In this document: positions 35,853 through 44,671 of the stretch, piece by piece
Layout: every line of letters starts with the position of its first letter
Position numbering within the stretch: position 1 is the first letter of the stretch
NCBI RefSeq assembly: GCF_900174485.1
Contig: NZ_LT837803.1
Location: forward strand, 1,240,001-1,304,000
DNA: 64,000 nt
DNA from: Sterolibacterium denitrificans
Lineage (GTDB): Bacteria; Pseudomonadota; Gammaproteobacteria; Burkholderiales; Rhodocyclaceae
Reading direction: 5' to 3'
Position numbers and translations under genes: made by a program
Notes under the pieces: generated by a model
Told to the model about the DNA's origin: nothing
What the model saw: the letters and a program-made list of their open reading frames with translations, nothing else
Databases searched by the model: none

Positions 35853-36647
35853 ATGTCGAACAAGGCAACAGCGCCGCAATACGCGGCTCCACGTCCAACG
35901 GAATGGACGCTGATGTACCCCATCTTCAGCAGCCATGTCCGGCGGATCGGCTGGGTGCGCACGTTTGCCGGGGGATTGCCGATGTACCTGTGCATCCCGC
36001 TGTTGATCGTGCTGCACGTCACGACGTGCGTGGCCGCCTATCAGTGGCTGTTGCGTCCCCTGTTCGGTATTCCGCGGGTGCGCTGGGCGGATCACGTCAT
36101 CATCGACCGCCATCGCATCGCAGGCATGGGCTGGTTCGACAAATTCAACTGCATGTTCTGCGGCTATGCCAACGGGCTGGTTACGATGGCCAACATGGAG
36201 CTGGATCATCTGGCTCGCGTGCATCGCTCCGTGCCGTTGTGGAAACAGGCCGTGGCGGCCCTGGTCGTACTGCTGCTGTCGCCGCTGGTCGTGATTTTCG
36301 AGGCGGGTGTTCAGATCATCTACAACATCCTCGTTTCCCGTCCGCTGGGCATGCATCGCGTTTCCATCGCCGAGGCGAGCCGCGTGATGACGCGTGAGGG
36401 CTATGCCGCCCAGTTGCCCTGGTTCGGGCGGCTGCCCCTACGCTGCACCAAGAGCATCGTGTTGCGATTCTCCATGGCGCTGGAACAGATCGAGTCTTCC
36501 TGGTGCCCGCTCAAGCATCTCGAAACGCGTGAAGGCATCGTCTATCCGAAGCACCACGACAGGTTCTTCGGTCCGCATGAAATCGAGCGGATGCGGCAGG
36601 TGTTGTCGACCGTGGGCACGGTGTCGGATCGCCGTCCGACCTGGTAA
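35853..36647 (+). CDS. Membrane protein with CxxCGYANG motif
   Basis: Protein of 264 residues. Two hydrophobic segments are visible (about 42–65 and 128–155), the first just after a basic cytosolic head. Between them is HVIIDRHRIAGMGWFDKFNCMFCGYANGLVTM with C100-x2-C103 followed by Gly-Tyr-Ala-Asn-Gly, a motif I have seen only in uncharacterised proteins. The C-terminal half has YPKHHDRFFGPHEIERMR. GAGGAGGAG lies just before ATG 35853. It heads an operon with a Tat-exported FAD oxidoreductase and an ADC-like protein, 36 bases before the former. The two cysteines may bind a metal or form a redox pair. No function can be assigned. Confidence 0.75.
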   Translation: MSNKATAPQYAAPRPTEWTLMYPIFSSHVRRIGWVRTFAGGLPMYLCIPLLIVLHVTTCVAAYQWLLRPLFGIPRVRWADHVIIDRHRIAGMGWFDKFNCMFCGYANGLVTMANMELDHLARVHRSVPLWKQAVAALVVLLLSPLVVIFEAGVQIIYNILVSRPLGMHRVSIAEASRVMTREGYAAQLPWFGRLPLRCTKSIVLRFSMALEQIESSWCPLKHLETREGIVYPKHHDRFFGPHEIERMRQVLSTVGTVSDRRPTW

Positions 36648-36683
36648 GCCTGGCTCGATAACCCTCAAACAGGAAATGCGCTC

Positions 36684-38564
36684 ATGAACGAACGAAAAGA
36701 GAAGCTGGATCGTCGCGGTTTCATCAAGGGGGCGGCTGTGGTTGCCGGCGCGGCGGTGGGTTCCGCGGCGTTGGCGATTCCGCTGTCGCGCCAACCCGTG
36801 CTGGATGCCGAATATCCCGAGGTGCCGGAGAACAAGGTCGAACTGGCGCCCAATGGCAAGAGTGTGCTCATCATCGGCGGCGGTTTGTCCGGCCTGCAGG
36901 CGGGCGTCGAACTGTCGGCGCGCGGCTTCAAGGTCACCATCCTCGAACGTTCGGGTACGCCGGGCGGCAAGCTCAAGTCCTGGCGCGACCGGCATTTTGG
37001 CCCGACCGACGATCCCGCCAAAAACGATCCCGCCTTTCCGGGCTACATCCGCGAGCACGGCATCCATGCCGTCTGGGGCTTCTACAACAACCTGCGCGAA
37101 TTTCTGGGGCGTCACGGTTGGCGTTTGGCGGAGATGCCCAACGAGGCCTCCATCTACAACTTCCTCGACAAGGATGGCACGGAAAGCCACCTGCGCAACT
37201 GCAATTGGCCCAAGCCTTACGACAAGATCCAGTTGTTGTTGAATGCGCGCGAGGTGAAGCATCTGCCCGAGTCCGAGCGCAACGATTTCGTTCGCCTCGC
37301 GGTGCGCTTGATGAGTTTCGACTACGCCGATCCGCAACAGCGGGCCTACATGGACTCCATGACCTTCCTGGAGTACGGACGCAAGCTGAAAGTGTCCGAG
37401 CCGCTGATCCACAAGATCTGCGACAGCCTGCTCGAAATGGCCTACTTCGACAACGTGGATCAGGTCTCCGCATTGACTCTGGCCAACATCTTCCAGCTCG
37501 TGGCGGGGGCGACGGATGACATGAAGGTCAATCTCTATGTCAATCCGGTCGGCGAGTCCTTCCTGCAGCCCATGGTGGATTACATTCGCGCGCGCGGCGG
37601 CGAGATCCATTACCACACCGAGGTGACCGGCTTCGAGAAGAAGGGGGAACGCATCGACCGCGTGCTGGCCGCCGAGATTCCGGCAGGTTCCGGCAAGGGG
37701 CGCGTGCGGCGCTGCTCGATTTGCGGCAACTTGATATTCGATGGCATGGAAGTCGGCCATGAGTGTCCGTTCTGCGGCGCGCATGTCGACATGCTGCGCG
37801 ACGTGACGGAGGCGGAGCGCAGCACACGCGTCTGGAAGGCCGACTACTACATATCGGCGCTGGACATCCCCGGGGCGAAACGACTGGTGGAAGCCAATCT
37901 GGCGACGCTGGGCGATATGCCCTACTTCAGGAACATCCTGGGGCTGCACGCGAAATCCGTGTATGTCACCAACCTCTGGTTCGACGGCAAGGGTCAATGG
38001 GAACGCAAGATCCGCGATGCCGACGGGCGGCCGGCGATATGCTTCTTCGCCACGGGCTTTCAGCACCTGGGCATCACCGTCAATCGCTCCCTGCGCGTGC
38101 CATTTCCCGATGGCAAGCTGATGTCGTGGTCTGCGGAATATCCGGATCGCGACGTCACCGTGATCGAAACGCAGATTGCCAAGACCGACCTGGTCGCGGG
38201 CAAGCCCACCGCTGAAATCGCCGACTTGTGCTACCAGGAACTCAAGTCGGTCATTCCCGATCTGCCGCCGCCGCGCAGCGCGTATGTGAATCGCTGGACG
38301 ACCTACACGGGCTATCGGGTCGGCGACGAAGGGCGGCGCCCGCCAGTGCAATCGCCGATCGACAACCTGCTGTTCATCGGCGACCTGGCCTTCGTGCCGC
38401 ACCCGGCAGTATTCATGGAAAAGACCAACGTCACGGCCAAATGGGCGACCAACCTGATCCTGGACAAGGCGGGCATCAAGGAAGGGCGCATCAAGATTCT
38501 GGTGTCGGGCACGCCGAGCGTGGTGACGGATCTGATGAAGGCGGCCACTCAGGTACAGGTGTGA
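36684..38564 (+). CDS. Tat-exported FAD oxidoreductase with inserted rubredoxin-like domain
   Basis: Protein of 626 residues of the phytoene-desaturase/amine-oxidase FAD family. Tat-like leader DRRGFIKGAAVVAGAAVGS, then the dinucleotide fold VLIIGGGLSGLQAGVELSARGFKVTILERSG (about 60–90) and GGKLKSW. C-terminal flavin motif SPIDNLLFIGDLAFVPHPAVFMEKTNVTAKWA. Within the substrate domain there is an insertion with C344-x2-C347-x13-C361-x2-C364 (RRCSICGNLIF and HECPFCGAH), matching a rubrerythrin-type rubredoxin knuckle that binds iron or zinc. The nearest desaturases lack this insert. Operon partner of the CxxCGYANG membrane protein and the ADC-like gene. It may oxidise a polyprenyl or steroid substrate; unproven. 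Confidence 0.85.
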   Translation: MNERKEKLDRRGFIKGAAVVAGAAVGSAALAIPLSRQPVLDAEYPEVPENKVELAPNGKSVLIIGGGLSGLQAGVELSARGFKVTILERSGTPGGKLKSWRDRHFGPTDDPAKNDPAFPGYIREHGIHAVWGFYNNLREFLGRHGWRLAEMPNEASIYNFLDKDGTESHLRNCNWPKPYDKIQLLLNAREVKHLPESERNDFVRLAVRLMSFDYADPQQRAYMDSMTFLEYGRKLKVSEPLIHKICDSLLEMAYFDNVDQVSALTLANIFQLVAGATDDMKVNLYVNPVGESFLQPMVDYIRARGGEIHYHTEVTGFEKKGERIDRVLAAEIPAGSGKGRVRRCSICGNLIFDGMEVGHECPFCGAHVDMLRDVTEAERSTRVWKADYYISALDIPGAKRLVEANLATLGDMPYFRNILGLHAKSVYVTNLWFDGKGQWERKIRDADGRPAICFFATGFQHLGITVNRSLRVPFPDGKLMSWSAEYPDRDVTVIETQIAKTDLVAGKPTAEIADLCYQELKSVIPDLPPPRSAYVNRWTTYTGYRVGDEGRRPPVQSPIDNLLFIGDLAFVPHPAVFMEKTNVTAKWATNLILDKAGIKEGRIKILVSGTPSVVTDLMKAATQVQV

Positions 38565-38592
38565 GCCGCGCCATTATCGAAGGAGGATGAGG

Positions 38593-39432
38593 ATGACTAC
38601 AGAAGCGCTGGCCATGGCGGCCATTGACGCTCGTATTGACGAGAGCCGGCAGAAATCCCGCCGGCCCAGCGATTTTCTGCGGGGCATCGTGCAGACCGAG
38701 TTCCCGCTGGCGGCGTTCGACCGCATGGGCAAGCTGCCGGTGTTCTACTACGACAACTCGTCGATGACGGCGGTATTCACCGCATCGACCCGGCAGGTGA
38801 GGGCCTTGCTGCCGGATGCCCGCATGCATCCGATCGAACTGTTTCCCGGACGCTGCGTCGTTGCTTTCAGCGCCTTCGAGTACCGCGACACCGATATCGA
38901 TCCCTACAACGAGTTCAGCATATCGTTCCTGATGAGCTACGGCCATCGCACGCTGCCCGGCATCAAGCTGCTGCACGGTCTGATGACGCGCTGCTTCGAG
39001 GCCTACGTCTGGAAACTGCCCGTCACCACGGAGATCGCGCGCTGGGGCGGCGTGGAACTCTACGGTTATCCCAAGTTCGTCGCCGACATCGAATTCAGGC
39101 GCCCGCCCGGACGCACCTCGTGCCTGCTGTCGGAAGGCGGGCGCAACATCCTGATGCTGGAGGGGCAGGCATTGGCGGGCGCGCCCGCCAAGCCGCTGCG
39201 CTACCGCGCCTATTCGATGAAGAACGGAATCCCGTTGTGCGCGAACGTTTATACCCATCCGCTGCAGTATGCCCAGACGATGTCGTCCGATGCAGCCTCC
39301 CTGACGCTGGGGGATCATGACATCGCCCGCCAATTGCAGCGTCTGGAATTGTCCGCATCGCCGCTCATGTATCAGTACTGTCCGCTCAACGAGCTGGTCC
39401 TGTTCGGTCCCAGGAACCTGATCGACGACTGA
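38593..39432 (+). CDS. Acetoacetate decarboxylase-fold protein
   Basis: Protein of 279 residues of the ADC superfamily. RWGGVELYGYPKFVADIEF (about 153–170) has a lysine, K161, at the place of the Schiff-base lysine in this fold. The N-terminal FYYDNSSMTAVFTAS and RCVVAFSAFEYRDTDIDPYNEF are the usual opening strands. ATG at 38593 has GGAGG seven bases upstream; the ATG six bases earlier is too close to that site. It is the third gene of the operon, 28 bases after the FAD oxidoreductase. ADC-like proteins include decarboxylases, aldolases and dehydratases of other substrates, so acetoacetate is not implied. Confidence 0.8.
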   Translation: MTTEALAMAAIDARIDESRQKSRRPSDFLRGIVQTEFPLAAFDRMGKLPVFYYDNSSMTAVFTASTRQVRALLPDARMHPIELFPGRCVVAFSAFEYRDTDIDPYNEFSISFLMSYGHRTLPGIKLLHGLMTRCFEAYVWKLPVTTEIARWGGVELYGYPKFVADIEFRRPPGRTSCLLSEGGRNILMLEGQALAGAPAKPLRYRAYSMKNGIPLCANVYTHPLQYAQTMSSDAASLTLGDHDIARQLQRLELSASPLMYQYCPLNELVLFGPRNLIDD

Positions 39433-39550
39433 CCCGGTGTGGCGTCGCCGGATACAGAACGCCGCCCGGCTTGCATTTATTTCGCGGTGAGACGATGATG
39501 CGCGACTTTGCCCTGCCTCGCCGTTCGCGCTGATCTTCGCGCACGGCGGG

Positions 39551-40471
39551 ATGCGGGATAACCGACCCATGCCCACCCTCTGGATGATCGCCGCCAGCCT
39601 GCTGTTCGCCTGCATGGGCGTTTGCGTCAAGCTTGGCGCCGCACGATTTGCCGCCGCCGAGTTGGTGTTCTACCGGGGCTTCATTGCCCTGCTGTTGATT
39701 TACGGCTACGTGCGCTTCCATGGTTTGCGCGTCGCGACACCGAACTGGCGCATGCACCTTACGCGCAGCATTTCGGGTCTCGTCGCCCTGGTCATGTATT
39801 TCGTTGCCATCGGCATGATTCCGCTGGCGACGGCCGTGACGCTGAACTACACTTCGCCGCTGTTTCTCGCCGTGCTGCTGGCCGTCTGGCAGCGTGAGCG
39901 GGTCGGATTGCCGCTGGTGCTGGCCGTTCTGGCCGGTTTTCTCGGCGTTGTCCTGTTGCTGCGTCCCGCCTGGCATGCCGAGCAGATGCTGGGCGGCCTG
40001 TTCGGCCTCGGCTCGGGCATCATCTCCAGCATCGCCTATCTGCACGTGCGCAAGCTCGGTGAAGTCGGAGAGCCGGAATGGCGCACGGTATTCTGGTTTT
40101 CCCTGATTTCAACGGTTGCCGGTCTGCCTTGGGTCTTGTCGGCGAATCCGTTCCATGCCGTCGATGGACCCGGTTGGTTGCTGCTGCTGGGCGTCGGCGG
40201 CTTCGGGGCTGCGGCCCAGCTCTGCATGACGCGCGCCTACAAACATGGCAAGACCATGGTCGTCGCCAGTTTCGCCTATACGACGGTCGTGTTTTCTTCC
40301 TTGTTCGGCTACTGGCTGTGGGGCGAGGAACTGCAGCCCATCGCGCTTGCCGGTATCGGCCTGATCGTTGCCAGTGGCCTGCTGGCAACGTCTTTCTCGC
40401 AGATCGTCACGGCGGTGCGGGATTCGGTTATAGTCAAACCTGCCTCTTCCGTTGAGAAAAACCGTACATGA
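39551..40471 (+). CDS. EamA/DMT-family transporter
   Basis: Inner-membrane protein of 306 residues with ten predicted hydrophobic helices in two EamA repeats: WMIAASLLFACMGVCVKLG, FYRGFIALLLIYGYV and PLATAVTLNYTSPLFLAVL in the first, and LLLLGVGGFGAAAQLCMTRAYKHG and GYWLWGEELQPIALAGIGLIVASG in the second. Drug/metabolite exporters of this family move amino acids, nucleosides or other small metabolites; the substrate is unknown. Start ATG 39551 is used; ATG 39569 is also possible. The stop overlaps the next gene's start as ATGA. Confidence 0.85.
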   Translation: MRDNRPMPTLWMIAASLLFACMGVCVKLGAARFAAAELVFYRGFIALLLIYGYVRFHGLRVATPNWRMHLTRSISGLVALVMYFVAIGMIPLATAVTLNYTSPLFLAVLLAVWQRERVGLPLVLAVLAGFLGVVLLLRPAWHAEQMLGGLFGLGSGIISSIAYLHVRKLGEVGEPEWRTVFWFSLISTVAGLPWVLSANPFHAVDGPGWLLLLGVGGFGAAAQLCMTRAYKHGKTMVVASFAYTTVVFSSLFGYWLWGEELQPIALAGIGLIVASGLLATSFSQIVTAVRDSVIVKPASSVEKNRT

Positions 40472-40818
40472 TCAATACCGACCACGAAGGCAGCATCGTA
40501 TCCGTTGCCGTTTTTGGTGAATTCACACTCGCCGATTATCACGAGTTCGAGGAGCTGGTTCGCTACAAGCTCAAGTTCGAGGGGCCGGTCAGCCTGTTCT
40601 TCGATCTGCGTCAGATGGCCAGCTTCACCCTGGATGTCGCCTGGGAGGAAATCCGTTTCTCGCGCCAGCACGCGCACGATTTTCGCCGCATTGCCGTGCT
40701 GACGGGCAGCCAGTGGGTGAGCTGGACGGCCTGGCTGTCGCAGTTGTTTGTCGAGGCGGATGTGCGCGTGTTCGAGGAAGAGGCCGAGGCACGCGCCTGG
40801 CTGGCCGAGATTCAGTAA
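40468..40818 (+). CDS. SpoIIAA-like (STAS/SEC14-type) protein
   Basis: Cytoplasmic protein of 116 residues with the SpoIIAA-like fold: SIVSVAVFGEFTLADYHEFEELVRYKL, then GPVSLFFDLRQMASFTLDVAWEEIRF and a C-terminal VEADVRVFEEEAEARAWL. STAS-related domains of this kind may bind lipids or nucleotides; family members are called STAS/SEC14-domain proteins. Its start overlaps the stop of the EamA transporter gene (ATGA), implying translational coupling. Function unknown. Confidence 0.75.
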   Translation: MINTDHEGSIVSVAVFGEFTLADYHEFEELVRYKLKFEGPVSLFFDLRQMASFTLDVAWEEIRFSRQHAHDFRRIAVLTGSQWVSWTAWLSQLFVEADVRVFEEEAEARAWLAEIQ

Positions 40819-40848
40819 CTTCGATCCTGGCGCATCACTTATCACACG

Positions 40849-41589
40849 TTACACATCGCGCAGCGCGCGTGCCACGACCCGGTTGCTCACGCGTCGCGCC
40901 CCGTGTTTTTTCAGTGTGCGGGCGAATTCGTCGAGTGTCGCGCCCGTGGTCATCACGTCGTCGATTACGATGACGTGCTTGCCGCGCAAATCCATTCCAC
41001 ATTCGAAGGCGCCGCTGATGTTTTTCTGCCGCTCCTTCCAGGGTAGGCTGGCCTGCGGTGGCGTGTCGAGCGATCTCGCATAGCCTGTCGTGAGCAGGGG
41101 GATGCCCAGTTGGCGCGCCAATGGTCGGGCGAGTTCCACTGCCTGATTGAAGCCGCGTGCCGCCAGGCGCCGTTCCGATAGCGGCAGCGCGACCAGCAGG
41201 TCGGCCGCCGCCGCATCGGCGGTGGGGAGTTGCAGCAAGGCTTCGGCAAGGAAATGCGCAATGGCGAGGTCGTGCCGGTATTTCAGCGCCTGCACCAGGC
41301 GATCGACGGGGAAGGCATAGCGGAAGCACGCCTGTGTGGCATCGAAGTGCGGCGCTTTCCTCAGGCAGGCCCCGCAAACCGCGCCGTCGGTTGTCGGCAG
41401 CGCGCAGATGGGGCAGGCCGGCCCATCCAGCCGAGGCAGATCGCCGGCGCAGGCCGGACATAGCAAGGTGGCGCCGGCCGGGGCGGTGCACAGAAAACAG
41501 TCCTGCGGCAACAAAAGCTGGAGGCCGAGACCGTTCCTGCCACCGCTGCCAGGTGCGGGAGCGCGTTTGATCTGGGTTAAAATCGCCAT
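40849..41589 (-). CDS. comF: ComF family phosphoribosyltransferase-like protein
   Basis: Protein of 246 residues. An N-terminal double zinc-finger region (CFLCTAP, LLCPAC, CPICALP, CGACLRK) precedes a phosphoribosyltransferase fold with [23 protein letters not shown] and the PRPP loop [17 protein letters not shown]. ComF/GntX proteins act in DNA uptake or use of DNA as a nutrient. ATG at 41589 is used because the sequence before it is not family-like. It is convergent with the SpoIIAA-like gene and divergent from bioB. Confidence 0.9.
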   Translation of the reverse strand: MAILTQIKRAPAPGSGGRNGLGLQLLLPQDCFLCTAPAGATLLCPACAGDLPRLDGPACPICALPTTDGAVCGACLRKAPHFDATQACFRYAFPVDRLVQALKYRHDLAIAHFLAEALLQLPTADAAAADLLVALPLSERRLAARGFNQAVELARPLARQLGIPLLTTGYARSLDTPPQASLPWKERQKNISGAFECGMDLRGKHVIVIDDVMTTGATLDEFARTLKKHGARRVSNRVVARALRDV

Positions 41590-41757
41590 CGCGTTGCTGC
41601 ACCTTCCCTTGTTTATTCTTTTCTGGTTCCGCACTGCGCAGCGGCATGCGGAACGTCCGGCAGGACGGGACAAGGCAGTGTTTTCGGCCTGCTTCCAGCC
41701 CCTGGCTGCCCGCGATTTTATTCCGATTTCATTTCATTCTTGCAGACGAATTCCCTC

Positions 41758-42750
41758 ATGAGTGCTTCCCTTGCCCTGGACGGTGGCGCGCTTGCCGTTG
41801 CACCGACTGCCGCCGTTCGTCATGTCTGGACCCGTGCCGAAGTCGAGGCGCTGTTTGCCTTGCCGTTTGCCGATCTCATGTATCGAGCCCAGCAGGTGCA
41901 TCGCGCCAACTTCGATGCGAATGCCGTGCAGCGTTCGACCCTGCTGTCGATCAAGACCGGCGGTTGTTCGGAGGACTGCGGCTATTGCTCGCAGTCGGCG
42001 CGCTACGCCACCGGCCTGGAGCGCGAAGCCCTGCTGCCGGTTGACGAAGTCCTGGCCGCTGCCCGGGCCGCCAAGGACAAGGGCGCGACGCGCTTTTGCA
42101 TGGGCGCGGCCTGGCGCGGGCCGAAACAGAAAGATCTGGAGCCGGTCAAGGAGATGATCCGCGCGGTCAAGTCGCTGGGCATGGAAACCTGTACCACCCT
42201 GGGTATGCTGCAGCCGGGCCAGGCCGAGGAGTTGAAGGACGCCGGACTGGACTACTACAACCACAACCTCGATACCTCGCCCGAGCATTACGTCAAGATC
42301 ATTTCCACCCACACCCAGGCCGATCGTTTCGATACGCTCGACAAGGTGCGCGCTGCCGGCATCAAGGTGTGCAGCGGCGGCATCATCGGCATGGGGGAAA
42401 CCCGGCGCGGCCGCGCCGATCTGCTGTGCGAGCTGGCCAACATGAACCCGCCGCCCGATTCGGTGCCGATCAACAACCTGGTGCCGATCCCCGGCACGCC
42501 GCTGGCCGCCGCCGAACCCATCGATCCCTTCGATTTCGTGCGCACCATCGCCTGCGCGCGCATCCTCATGCCGGCCAGCTACGTGCGTCTGTCGGCCGGC
42601 CGCCAGCAGATGTCGGACGAACTGCAGGCGCTGTGCTTTCTTGCCGGCGCGAATTCCATTTTCTACGGCGACAAGCTGCTCACCGCAGACAATCCGGAAG
42701 CCTCGCGCGATGAGGCGCTGTTCGAGCGGCTGGGTCTGCAGGCGATCTGA
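41758..42750 (+). CDS. bioB: Biotin synthase
   Basis: Radical-SAM enzyme that inserts sulfur into dethiobiotin. Protein of 330 residues with the [4Fe-4S] motif [11 protein letters not shown] (C-x3-C-x2-C), [24 protein letters not shown] and [33 protein letters not shown] with the [2Fe-2S] arginine region. A TTG 18 bases upstream could add six residues; the ATG is preferred. bioC follows after 26 bases. The rest of the biotin genes are not in the window. Confidence 0.96.
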   Translation: MSASLALDGGALAVAPTAAVRHVWTRAEVEALFALPFADLMYRAQQVHRANFDANAVQRSTLLSIKTGGCSEDCGYCSQSARYATGLEREALLPVDEVLAAARAAKDKGATRFCMGAAWRGPKQKDLEPVKEMIRAVKSLGMETCTTLGMLQPGQAEELKDAGLDYYNHNLDTSPEHYVKIISTHTQADRFDTLDKVRAAGIKVCSGGIIGMGETRRGRADLLCELANMNPPPDSVPINNLVPIPGTPLAAAEPIDPFDFVRTIACARILMPASYVRLSAGRQQMSDELQALCFLAGANSIFYGDKLLTADNPEASRDEALFERLGLQAI

Positions 42751-42776
42751 ATCGTGGTCTGATCGGCCGCTGCGGC

Positions 42777-43619
42777 ATGAATACGAACTTCGCCCGCGCT
42801 GCCGCCAGCTATGACGAGGCGGCCGTGCTGGCGCGCGAAACCGGGCGGCGCATGGCCGAGCGCCTGGAATACATCCGCCTGGCGCCCAGCCACGTCGCCG
42901 ACGTCGGTTGCGCTACCGGGGAGGGTATCCGCACGCTGCAGCGGCGCTACCCGTCGGCCTTGCCCGTGGCCGTCGATCTGGCCCTGCCCATGCTGCAGCG
43001 CCTGCCCGGCAATGCGCCCTTGTGGCAGCGTCTGTCGCGCCGCCTGGCGCGGCCCGTCTGCGCCGACGTGCGCGCCCTGCCGCTGGCCGATGGCAGCCAG
43101 AGCCTGGTCTGGTCCAACCTGATGCTGCACTGGCTGGCCGATCCCCGGCCTGCATTTGCCGAGCTGCAGCGGGTGCTGAAGGTCGATGGCTTGCTGATGT
43201 TTGCCATGCTCGGCCCCGATACCCTCAAGGAGTTGCGCGCCGCCTGCCTGGCCTGCGGCATCGAGCCGCCGCTGCGCAGTTTTCTCGACATGCACGATGT
43301 CGGCGACATGCTGCTGGATGCGGGGTTTGCCGATCCGGTGATGGACATGGAAATGCTGACGCTGACCTATGCCCGGCCGCGCGGGTTGCTGCGCGATCAG
43401 CGTCATCTGGGCTGCCGCAACGCGCTGCTGGGCGATCTGCCGTGGCGCGACTGGCGTCGCGTGCTGCGGCAGTATGCCGCCAGTGCCGCGCCCGGCCAGC
43501 CGCTGGCGGCCAGTTTCGAGATCATCTACGGTCATGCCTGGAAGCCCGAACCGCGCCGCTTGGCCGATGGCCGCGCCATCATCCGCTTTGAAAAGCGCCC
43601 GGGGCCGCAGGCGTCATGA
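42777..43619 (+). CDS. bioC: Malonyl-ACP O-methyltransferase BioC
   Basis: Methylates malonyl-ACP to let fatty-acid synthesis make the pimeloyl chain of biotin. Protein of 280 residues: FARAAASYDEAAVLARETGRRMAERLEYI is the typical BioC opening, SAM motif VADVGCATGEGIRTL (about 40), VDLALPMLQRLP, WSNLMLHWLADPRPAFAEL and FAMLGPDTLKELRAA. Co-transcribed with bioB. Its stop overlaps the start of a 54-residue basic protein. Confidence 0.93.
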   Translation: MNTNFARAAASYDEAAVLARETGRRMAERLEYIRLAPSHVADVGCATGEGIRTLQRRYPSALPVAVDLALPMLQRLPGNAPLWQRLSRRLARPVCADVRALPLADGSQSLVWSNLMLHWLADPRPAFAELQRVLKVDGLLMFAMLGPDTLKELRAACLACGIEPPLRSFLDMHDVGDMLLDAGFADPVMDMEMLTLTYARPRGLLRDQRHLGCRNALLGDLPWRDWRRVLRQYAASAAPGQPLAASFEIIYGHAWKPEPRRLADGRAIIRFEKRPGPQAS

Positions 43620-43780
43620 AACGCGCCAAACGCGATCGGCGCAGCGCGCTCAAACCGCGCAATCCGTACGTCGCGCCGGCATTGCAGAGAAAGGCCGGCG
43701 CTCACCAGCGCAAGGACAAGCGTGCCGAGCGGGCGCGCCAGCACAGCCGCTTGCGGCGCGAACTCAGCGAGGATCGATAG
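43616..43780 (+). CDS. Small basic protein of 54 residues
   Basis: An open frame of 54 codons starts at an ATG that overlaps the bioC stop (ATGA) and ends TAG at 43778–43780, where it overlaps the convergent msrQ gene by 17 bases. It begins MKRAKRDRRSALKPRNPYVA and contains PALQRKAGAHQRKDKRAERARQ. It is about 40 percent Arg+Lys, with no hydrophobic segment. The RNP-x-VAPAL-x-RKAGAH pattern resembles short basic proteins in other betaproteobacteria, which supports it being real. It may bind nucleic acid. Function unknown. Confidence 0.65.
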   Translation: MKRAKRDRRSALKPRNPYVAPALQRKAGAHQRKDKRAERARQHSRLRRELSEDR

Positions 43781-44477
43781 GAATCACCTTGCCGCGCGGC
43801 TTGTAGCGGGGAAGCGGCGGCGCGGCGGAGAGCTGCCGCTGCCGTTCCTGCTCGCGCCACCAGGCGCGGATGCCCAGCAGCGCCACGAGTATCACGGCAT
43901 GCAGCAACGGCTGCAGCGTGTCATGCTCGGCCAGCGACCAGTAATGCACCAGCACGAAAAGGGCGATGAGATAAAGCGAGCGGTGCAACTCCTGCCAGCG
44001 CTGTCCGCCCAGCCGTCGCACCATGCGCCTGTTCGAGGTTGCGACCAGCGGCAGCAGCAACAGGAAGGCTGCTGCGCCGAGGGTGATGAGCGGGTGCTTG
44101 ACGATGTCGCCGGCGATTGCCGTCCAGCGGAAGCCGTGCTCGAGCCAGAGATAGCTCAGCAGATGCAATAGCGCATAGAAAAACACGAACAGGCCCAGCA
44201 TGCGGCGCAGACGAATCAGCCAGTGCCAGCCGGTGAGCCGGCGCAGGGGCGAGACGGCAAGCGTGAGCAGCAGCATCCTGAATGCCCAGTCACCCAGCAT
44301 GCGCGCAGTGAATTCGGCGGAGTCGGCATGATGGACAAGCGTTCCCTGCAGCATGCTCCAGGCCAGGCTGGCGGCAGGCAGCAGACAGGCGGCGAACAGC
44401 AGGAACTTCAGCAGACCGAGCCAGCGCGGCGCGTGCGGGGACGTGTGGCGACTGGTAGCCTGGGTCGTCGTGTTCAT
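43764..44477 (-). CDS. msrQ: MsrQ/YedZ haem-binding membrane subunit
   Basis: Integral membrane b-haem protein of 237 residues, six hydrophobic helices, of the ferric-reductase-like family. LLTLAVSPLRRLTGWHWLIRLRRMLGLFVFFYALLHLLSYLWLE, then RLGGQRWQELHRSLYLIALFVLVHYWSL supply the haem-ligand histidines. MsrQ passes electrons to the periplasmic molybdoenzyme MsrP, which repairs methionine sulfoxide. No msrP is next to it here. Start at 44477 (AAGGA six bases upstream) is chosen over 44483, which would touch the ribosome site. Convergent with the small basic gene. Confidence 0.85.
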   Translation of the reverse strand: MNTTTQATSRHTSPHAPRWLGLLKFLLFAACLLPAASLAWSMLQGTLVHHADSAEFTARMLGDWAFRMLLLTLAVSPLRRLTGWHWLIRLRRMLGLFVFFYALLHLLSYLWLEHGFRWTAIAGDIVKHPLITLGAAAFLLLLPLVATSNRRMVRRLGGQRWQELHRSLYLIALFVLVHYWSLAEHDTLQPLLHAVILVALLGIRAWWREQERQRQLSAAPPLPRYKPRGKVIPIDPR

Positions 44478-44606
44478 GGACATTCCTTTGCGAATCCGTG
44501 TCATGCGTCAGTGTAGCGGATGGGCGGATGGCGGATCGGCATTGCAGGCAGAAACGGGGAAGAAGCCGTGATGGGGTTGGAGAAGGAAAGGGCAAGGGCA
44601 AGGGCG

Positions 44607-44631
44607 AAAAAAAGGGCGGTTGTCACCGCCC
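44607..44631 (-). terminator. Rho-independent terminator of the cytochrome c4 gene
   Basis: On the minus strand GGGCGGT-GACA-ACCGCCC (44631–44614) is followed immediately by seven T (44613–44607). This is a full intrinsic terminator, about 40 bases after the cytochrome stop codon. Just beyond it is a (GGGCAA) hexamer repeat (44589–44606). Confidence 0.9.
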
Positions 44632-44671
44632 CTCGCCTGCGTGTGAAACGCAGAAAGTATTCAGAGTATTT

